From Sabellastarte sp. h YS-2021 (lineage: Eukaryota > Annelida > Polychaeta > Sabellida > Sabellidae): 64,000 nt of DNA. A program made the translations under genes and the position numbers. The notes beneath the pieces were generated by a model, which was not told where the DNA came from, searched no databases, and worked only from the letters and a program-made list of their open reading frames with translations. Shown here in pieces: positions 57,700-64,000 of the stretch; position 1 is the stretch's first letter; each line of letters starts with the position of its first letter. The DNA is taken from assembly GCA_964017235.1 (NCBI GenBank), contig OZ024928.1, forward strand, positions 84,625,566 to 84,689,565, read 5' to 3'.

Positions 57700-58620
57700 T
57701 AATTAATGTGTCCGACACCCATCTGTCTGTCAACATTTTGGTTTCCGCAGTCTAACTAGACCACACTTCTACCAATTGATTTGAAACTTAATAGGGTGGT
57801 AGGACACAACCTAGGTTAGGTTGCTTTTGAAATTGGTGTTATCTGGAAAAATAGGATGGCCGCCATGATTGGCATCTTGAAATTTCGTTTCTTGACTCTA
57901 ACTCATTGACGTTTATACCGATCTATTTGACACTTAACAGGATGGTAGGGTATCACATAGGCTAGGCATCTTTCAGAATTTGACATGGCCTCCATCTTGA
58001 AATTCCTTTTCCAGACCCTAAGTCGAAGAGGCTTCTGCCTATTGATTTGAAATGAACAGGGTCATAGGACACCACCAGGGCTTGGTTGCTTTTGAAATTG
58101 GGGGTCCCTCCATTTGCCCGTTTTGGGCATGCACTCATCCAAAATATTCTGGTTTCCGGAATCTAACTCAAAGGCGGTTGTCCTGAACAGGGTGATAGGA
58201 CACCACCAACGCTTAGTTTGTTTTTGAAATTGGGATCGGTCTGAATGCGCATTTTGAGTTTGCGCTCAACCGAAATACTTTTTAGACTATAACTCAAAGA
58301 CGCTTAATCTGATCAATTTCAAACTTAACAAGGTAGTAAGACACCACCTGGGCTGCTTTTGAAATTAGTGTCCGTTCATTTGCCCATGACGTTTTCACTA
58401 ATTAATTTGAAACAAGGGTTGTAGGACACCGCTTGGGCTAGGTTGTTTTTGAAATTGGTGTTTGTCCGCCCATCTGGTCATGCACACATCCGTCCGTCTG
58501 TCAACATTTCCGTTTTCAGACTCTGACTTGAAGACGCTTCCACTGATTGATTTCAAACTTGACAGAGTTGAAGGACAGCACTCCATACTATTTTGAAATT
58601 TTCTAGCACAGCTAACATAT
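57700..58620 (-). repeat. Degenerate tandem repeat, about 120-bp unit
   Basis: GTCTGTCAACATTT (57727, 58497), TTTGAAATTGG (57830, 58090, 58223, 58450) and GGACACCACC-type blocks (58068, 58199, 58341) recur at irregular spacing, giving about seven diverged units. Strand is arbitrary. Confidence 0.75.
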
Positions 58621-61600
58621 AGCATACATCTGGCTCCCTATCCCTAATACTGATTGCCCAATTCACCTGTTGGGGTCTATGGCCCAAATCTCTTGTTATT
58701 GTATTAAAACAATGTTATTCTTTGTATTTTTAATAGCATCATTCCATTTAAGAAAAGCATTCAACAAAATTTATCAAAGTTTAATCCATTGTAAATGGCA
58801 CACTATATAACCCTTCGATACCTCCTTTCATATAAGAGGAAATCTTCTTCTGAATGAACAGTTATTTGTTGTATTGTTGATTCAGTGTATCGAATACAAT
58901 AAATGTGTGTTCAGCTATTTACACACAACAAGTGAATCTTTGTGAACAGAAAAAAAATATAAATGGCATAGCCTTGGTAAATTATTAAAATTTATTTTAG
59001 TTTGGATTACTTAAATTACAAATTTTTGTGTATTTTTCAATTCTTTTTCTTTATCTCAACCAGTCATGATAATAGTTTGATGTTTATCTGGGAATTACCC
59101 TTTACAACTGTACTGTTCTGCTTCATTGGTTTAAACTAACACTTAAAACCTGCTGTATTTTTGTTAACAGTGTTGCGTAGTTTTTACACAAGTGCTATGA
59201 ATTATGGTGTTTTTGTAAATACAAATGGATTAATTTTAGTTCTCTCTTAAAAGTGATCTAATCTTCAGTGTGCATATTTATGGTGCGTTCCTCACATTTT
59301 GTACAAGCTTATTTGGTTTGATTAGTTCAACTGGGCATGCAGATAGTTGAAATGTTATTCACACATGATTTGTTACTCTTAGTTGTTTATTGAATTGTGG
59401 ATAGTGGATACAGTTGGTATATAAGCTGTATCATAAAATTGGAATTATGACCTACTCTCTAGTGAAGTTGCAATATTATGGGATATAGTATTTGTGTATG
59501 GAGGAAAAGTGCAATTATAAACTAAATAATAAAGACTTCGGAGTTATCAAGTTTTGAAAGATGGACATATGAATTCACATAGTTTTAGTATTCTCTGGAA
59601 ATGTGATACATGTTTTATTTTTTCCTGAACAAAGGTATTTATATTTCATAAATGATGACTTATACAGTGTCTAATATCATAAAGTTTGTTTGTGTATTCC
59701 TTTGTCTTGTGAATGTGTTAGAGAAGTAATATTTGAGGGAGCCAACATATTAAAAGGACATTTGACAGAAGTTGACACTCGTCCAATTCTTTTGACTTTC
59801 AAATTGCCTTGCATTTTATTCAGTTAATAGGCTTACTGTTATGAACACATATTCTTCCGATTCTTCCATATATTTGTCACTTAGTTTATGTAACTCTGTT
59901 TTTGCAGCCCCCTTTCTCAAATATGTTTCCTATTCCAGGTGTTCACATATACACAATAACTACATAAAGTATATATCTGATACAGATAGGGGGCCTTTTT
60001 ATGGTGAATTAAACCTCCACAGAGTTAAGACTCTTCATGACCAAAAGTGACTTAGTAGGGTAAATGTAGGTGTCTTGTTCAACCCCCTCTCTGCACTATA
60101 GCAGTAAATATTTTGAAGTTTCTTTGCATGATATATAAGAATAAGTGAATGTACATTATCAGGTTATGTCATGGCTAAGTCCTACTTTGTACAAACACTT
60201 ATTGTAGATCATAAGAATATTCTATATGACTTTAATTAAATATGTGTAGTTTATATACTATATTGTTGAATGTGTATTGGTAACTTTGTCATAAAGTTAC
60301 AGTACAGTACAGTACAGTGAAGACATTTCAAAAGAGTCTTCAATAAAATAAATGCATTTCTGATTGTTTGAATGATTTCAATTTTCTGTGTGGATATTAA
60401 AACTAGATAGTATGAAATATTTTGTGCATGCTTGAGGAAACAAGTTCATGTGCTGTGAATATAGGGAAGTTTATTTTAAATACTTGTATGTTCAAAATAA
60501 ATTGAAAGTGCTATGTTAGTTCTAAAACAGGATAACATTTTTGGGATTGTTCAGACCTTCTCTGATGTTAAATCCTTGTTTTATGAGCATTTAAAATTTA
60601 GCCTATGGTGATTTGTATCATTTTATGACAACTTTATTCCATAATCTGTGATGGATACAACAAATTCTGGATTTAAAAGGTAAATGCATTGTGGCACAGA
60701 TATGTTACCCAATGTAAAGTTAATTTAATAACAGACAAGGCTGTTCTTACACCTTTAATTTCTATAATTCACAAAATCCTATTCAAAGGAATCAATGTAG
60801 GTGAAAGAATATTAAATTCATATCCAGTATATACCTTTTCTATTAACATAGCATACCATAATGATAGTGTTTGTCATCAGTTATCTTTGTGGTATATCTT
60901 GATGTAACATGCTATATAGGATCTGTTATTTATACATATTTGCCTGTATTATGTAAAGATTGTTTAGAAATAAATTTCTTGACTAGTATCAAATCATACC
61001 AGTAGAAATTACCCATGTAACTTTCATTCATATGATCATTGTGACTTGCAATTTTAGTAAGCGCCAAATATACAAAGTGTGTATTTACTGTTGTATCCTT
61101 GTAATTATTTAATTACCTATAGCTTGAACAATATGCAATGATTTGCATTAGACAGAAAGTGTTGTTTCTGACTGTAAAATATATATCAGCATAAATTTTC
61201 CCAAGTAAGTGAGACAGTGAAAATGACAAGTAAACTAACTAGTAACTTTGCTTTGTGTGCAATGGTGCTTAACAAATTAAGAAATGTGAAATTTCAGAAG
61301 ATCAGGGAAGATCAGAGACCTAATGTAGTTACAAAATCACGAATGTTAGAAGCATTAAGGAAACGGAAGCAGTTTTTCCCTTTCTGGCAAATTTCACCTA
61401 CCATGGTGACTGTGGTAAATTGTATATTTCTTACTGCAATTATGTACATGTATAAGAAATTAATTAGGCACCTAGGGCACACCCAACATATAATACAGTA
61501 TTGTATCATTGCGTAAATGTGATAAGTTTTTTTGTGTGGAAATTTTACACTTGACAAAACAGGATTTTACTGGCAAGATAAAATTTGGCTTGATACTGTG

Positions 61601-62640
61601 TGTTTATCAAAAGGAAGTATCTGTTGTGAAAGAAACAAATTACAGTATATAATAAAAATTAGATTATTTTTCAAAGTTTAAGGCAAAAACAAAAGACTTA
61701 AACCCTTGTCAGACATCACTGTTGAAACACTACGGTAGAACAGTGCTTTATAGCATGGTTAGTACATGTAAATGTCCATCTACCACTATGCATAACCCAA
61801 TATCTCCAAACTTTGTAGGCTCAGATCCATTTTGAAAGTTGCTGTGAATAATAAACTGAGTGACCCTCTTTTGGTGGAAACACAAGATTGGCAGTTTTGG
61901 GTTTTGCAAGGTTCACATTTGATCACATTTTGGTGCTTTTGTGCCATATTACTGGCACATTCTCCATATTGTAACTTTTGGTTATTAATGTTGGAACTTG
62001 ATAGAATGTTACTGTTGTTACAATAGAGCTCCACGATTTCACCACATTTTTCTGTAATTGGTACAACATGAACAGAAAAATAGCAGTTTTTGTTTTTTCT
62101 TTGCATTTTTTTTTGTTTAACTGTAACACTGTAAAGGGGTCTTTTCCTTATCAGTTTCTTTAAAAAAAAATTGTCTTGAGATGGGAAAATTATCATAATA
62201 GGTGATACTAACAATCATGCCTAACAGCAATCAGCATTGACTTTTGGCATCTGCTATCACTGACTTTTAAGAAACACAATGAATAATAATGTTGAAAGTT
62301 AACAGTCAGTGGTTGGTAATCCATCAAACAGAAACACAAGCTAAAAGGTTGCTGATTTGGAATTGCTTAAATTTAAAGTTTTTGTCCTTTGTTCAATCAT
62401 AAAAACTCATCAATTAAGCACCCACTAAAATCTAGTACTGTTCATTCTTCCCAAAAAGTATTATGAAGTTGACAAGGTTGCTGGTAGCTATGAAAGTGTG
62501 GTACAATGTATATACTTTTGTTTTGCAACAGAGAACGATTGTCCAGGTTTTTTTTTTAAAAAAAACACAAAAATTTTGTACTGCCTCACTGCCATTAAAC
62601 TGATCACAATTTTCTGACCGCTATGAATATATTTCTTTTT
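58621..62640. other. Unassigned AT-rich DNA
   Basis: No confirmed gene, array or RNA gene. An exon-like stretch at 61298-61414 is described in the findings. The 142-codon minus-strand frame at 61786-62214 has no recognisable domain. A short (CAGTA)n run is at 60299-60318. Confidence 0.45.
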
Positions 62641-62659
62641 CTTTCACAGTGGTCATCCC

Positions 62660-63060
62660 AGTTATTAAGGTTCTCCTTTGTCTACTCATTGTGGAAGATG
62701 TAGTACAAGATATAACCGTCCAGATAAAAGGTTCTTGGAAGTTCCTTAATTATATCCATCTGTACAAAAATAAAAAAACACTTAGGCCACAACTTTGCTT
62801 TTGATGCTCCTACATTTTGGAATGATTTACCTGATGAAGTCTGTTCTGCCCCAACTCTAGCTTGTTTCAGAAAAAAATGCCAAAATCTTATCTCTTCAAA
62901 AGACTGTCTCACCTTATCATATAATCTATGTAACATTGCAGTGGTATTGGACTTGCAATGGTTATGGAATGATGATTTTTTTAATTGGGTTCTGGTGTTG
63001 CACCTTAGAGTCTGCCTTGGCAGAGATTAAGTGGAATAAAAGTACAGGATAGAATAGAAT
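62660..63060 (+). pseudogene. 3' end of a non-LTR retrotransposon (LINE), decayed
   Basis: Two frames carry pieces typical of the C-terminal end of CR1/L2/Jockey-like ORF2 proteins: a CxxCxTRYNxPDKRFLEVP segment (62685-62745) and then GHNFAFDAPTFWNDLPDE (62785-62840) with a trailing FRKKCQ block. A frameshift and stops separate them. It ends in an AT-rich 3' tail with GATAGAATAGAATA (63043-63061). Confidence 0.65.
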
Positions 63061-64000
63061 ATGTGATATTCATTGGTGTGATAATGTGAGATCAACATCA
63101 GAGTTTAGAATATTTGTTTTATTGTTTAAAAGGCTTCTGAATGTCGGAGCTTCAGAGTTTAGAATTTTTTGTTTTATTGTTTGAAATGCCTAATTAGCAT
63201 TCGCAAGAGGTATCAGCATAAATCACCAAAAGCAATTTTGATTGTGGATATGAAGTTTGCTGAAATGTCATGTATGACATAAGAATTGATTGAGGTATTT
63301 TGCCAGTAATTGTTTGGTACGTTTTGATAGGTAACAGATGTGTGATGTATATATGTCTGTATATAGAAGGATAATGCTAATATGGATAAACCAGTGCTAA
63401 TACTTTTACTCGGTATATTTTGTTGGTAATAGCTGTATTACCTCAGCCAAAAAAAGTGATAAAAGTTGGATCCTTGCATACATAATCAACATAAACCTTC
63501 CAACAAAGAGGGCTTCCTCAATTCTGGTGAAGGGTTCAATGTTATATGAGTGTGTATTATATATCTATTCAGAAAATATTTGCTTATAGAATGCAGTCTT
63601 AAAATGGCTTGTGTCATTTCCATATGGAAATTGAGAAAGCGTTTAAAGGTTTATGTGATAAAATCTTTAACAAGAGACAATCTATATACTTGTCTTTTAT
63701 GGTGATAAATCAGCTTGTTTTTTTTCTGAAAACAAACTTATTGTCATGACTTCAAGGATAGTTATTTTTAAAAATGTGTTCTTGAGTGTTGTACATTGTG
63801 AGGATTTACTGTTCTTATTATTAATCTGACATTTAAATAGAATGTTGGATGCATTATGACAGTTTTACGCATAACTCAACAGAACAGCCCATTAGAGAAT
63901 GTAAATGAAATGACTGAGACATGGCATACACTACCTTGTGTATTTGCTTGTTGTATTTGCTTGTTAAAGGAAATGTACACCAGATATTAAATGCAGTGTT
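63061..64000. other. Unassigned AT-rich DNA
   Basis: No gene seen. A direct repeat of about 45 bp (TTCAGAGTTTAGAATATTTG-type, 63105-63150 and 63152-63195) is present. Confidence 0.5.

Noticed and set aside
61786-62214. 142-codon minus-strand open frame, the longest in the right-hand unique DNA
   Set aside because: Composition follows the local AT bias (many Asn, Lys, Ile, Ser), with no motif and no splice or promoter context that I can defend.

Overview
The window is eukaryotic nuclear DNA from an animal, most likely a marine lophotrochozoan and probably a bivalve mollusc. The DNA is AT-rich and has almost no long open reading frames outside one retrotransposon. A host gene is visible only as short exons with splice signals. 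Most of the sequence is transposable elements of kinds common in molluscs: DIRS, Penelope-like, a SINE, MITEs, and hairpin-ended elements filled with satellite arrays. The species call is inference. No operons, CRISPR arrays or prokaryotic signals are present.

Layout: 1-6350 is a nearly complete minus-strand DIRS tyrosine-recombinase retrotransposon with gag, RT/RNase H and recombinase reading frames, inverted terminal repeats and an internal complementary region. Its 3' tip runs off the left edge. At 8044-8579 are two minus-strand exons of fumarate hydratase, with exon lengths that match human exons 2 and 3 as I remember them. From 9.4 to 57.3 kb the window is dominated by four families of satellite-carrying elements, called A, B, C and D here. 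A lies at 6.4, 20.6, 22.8, 31.9 and 54.9 kb; B at 9.4 and 28.6 kb; C at 15.2, 22.0, 36.9 and 38.1 kb; D at 16.5, 48.1, 56.0 and 57.3 kb. Interspersed are a second, decayed DIRS (25.9-27.7 kb), a 5'-truncated SINE (30.8 kb), a large palindrome (30.4 kb), a broken Penelope-like element (34.8-36.9 kb) with a MITE nested in it, a 1.9-kb TIR element (43.0-44.9 kb), two LINE scraps (56.6 and 62.7 kb) and AT-rich DNA in which I see no supported gene.

Main observation: families A-D share little primary sequence but share one terminal plan. The left end is a short hairpin followed within a few bases by a 10-13 nt motif. The right end is a self-complementary palindrome whose outer arm is the exact inverse of that motif, preceded in A, C and D by a GC-rich tract. 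The interior is a satellite array. This resembles Helentron-type (Helitron-like) non-autonomous elements, such as the pearl/HINE elements of bivalves, but no transposase or helicase is present here to prove it.

The arrays also carry a recurring sequence theme. Family A monomers contain a perfect nuclear-receptor DR1 motif (AGGTCAAAGGTCA, at least 15 copies in the window). Family C monomers contain everted AAGGTCA half-sites. Family B2 monomers contain a YY1-like CAAGATGGCC motif. Family D1 monomers are saturated with GATC. Whether any of this is functional cannot be judged from sequence alone.
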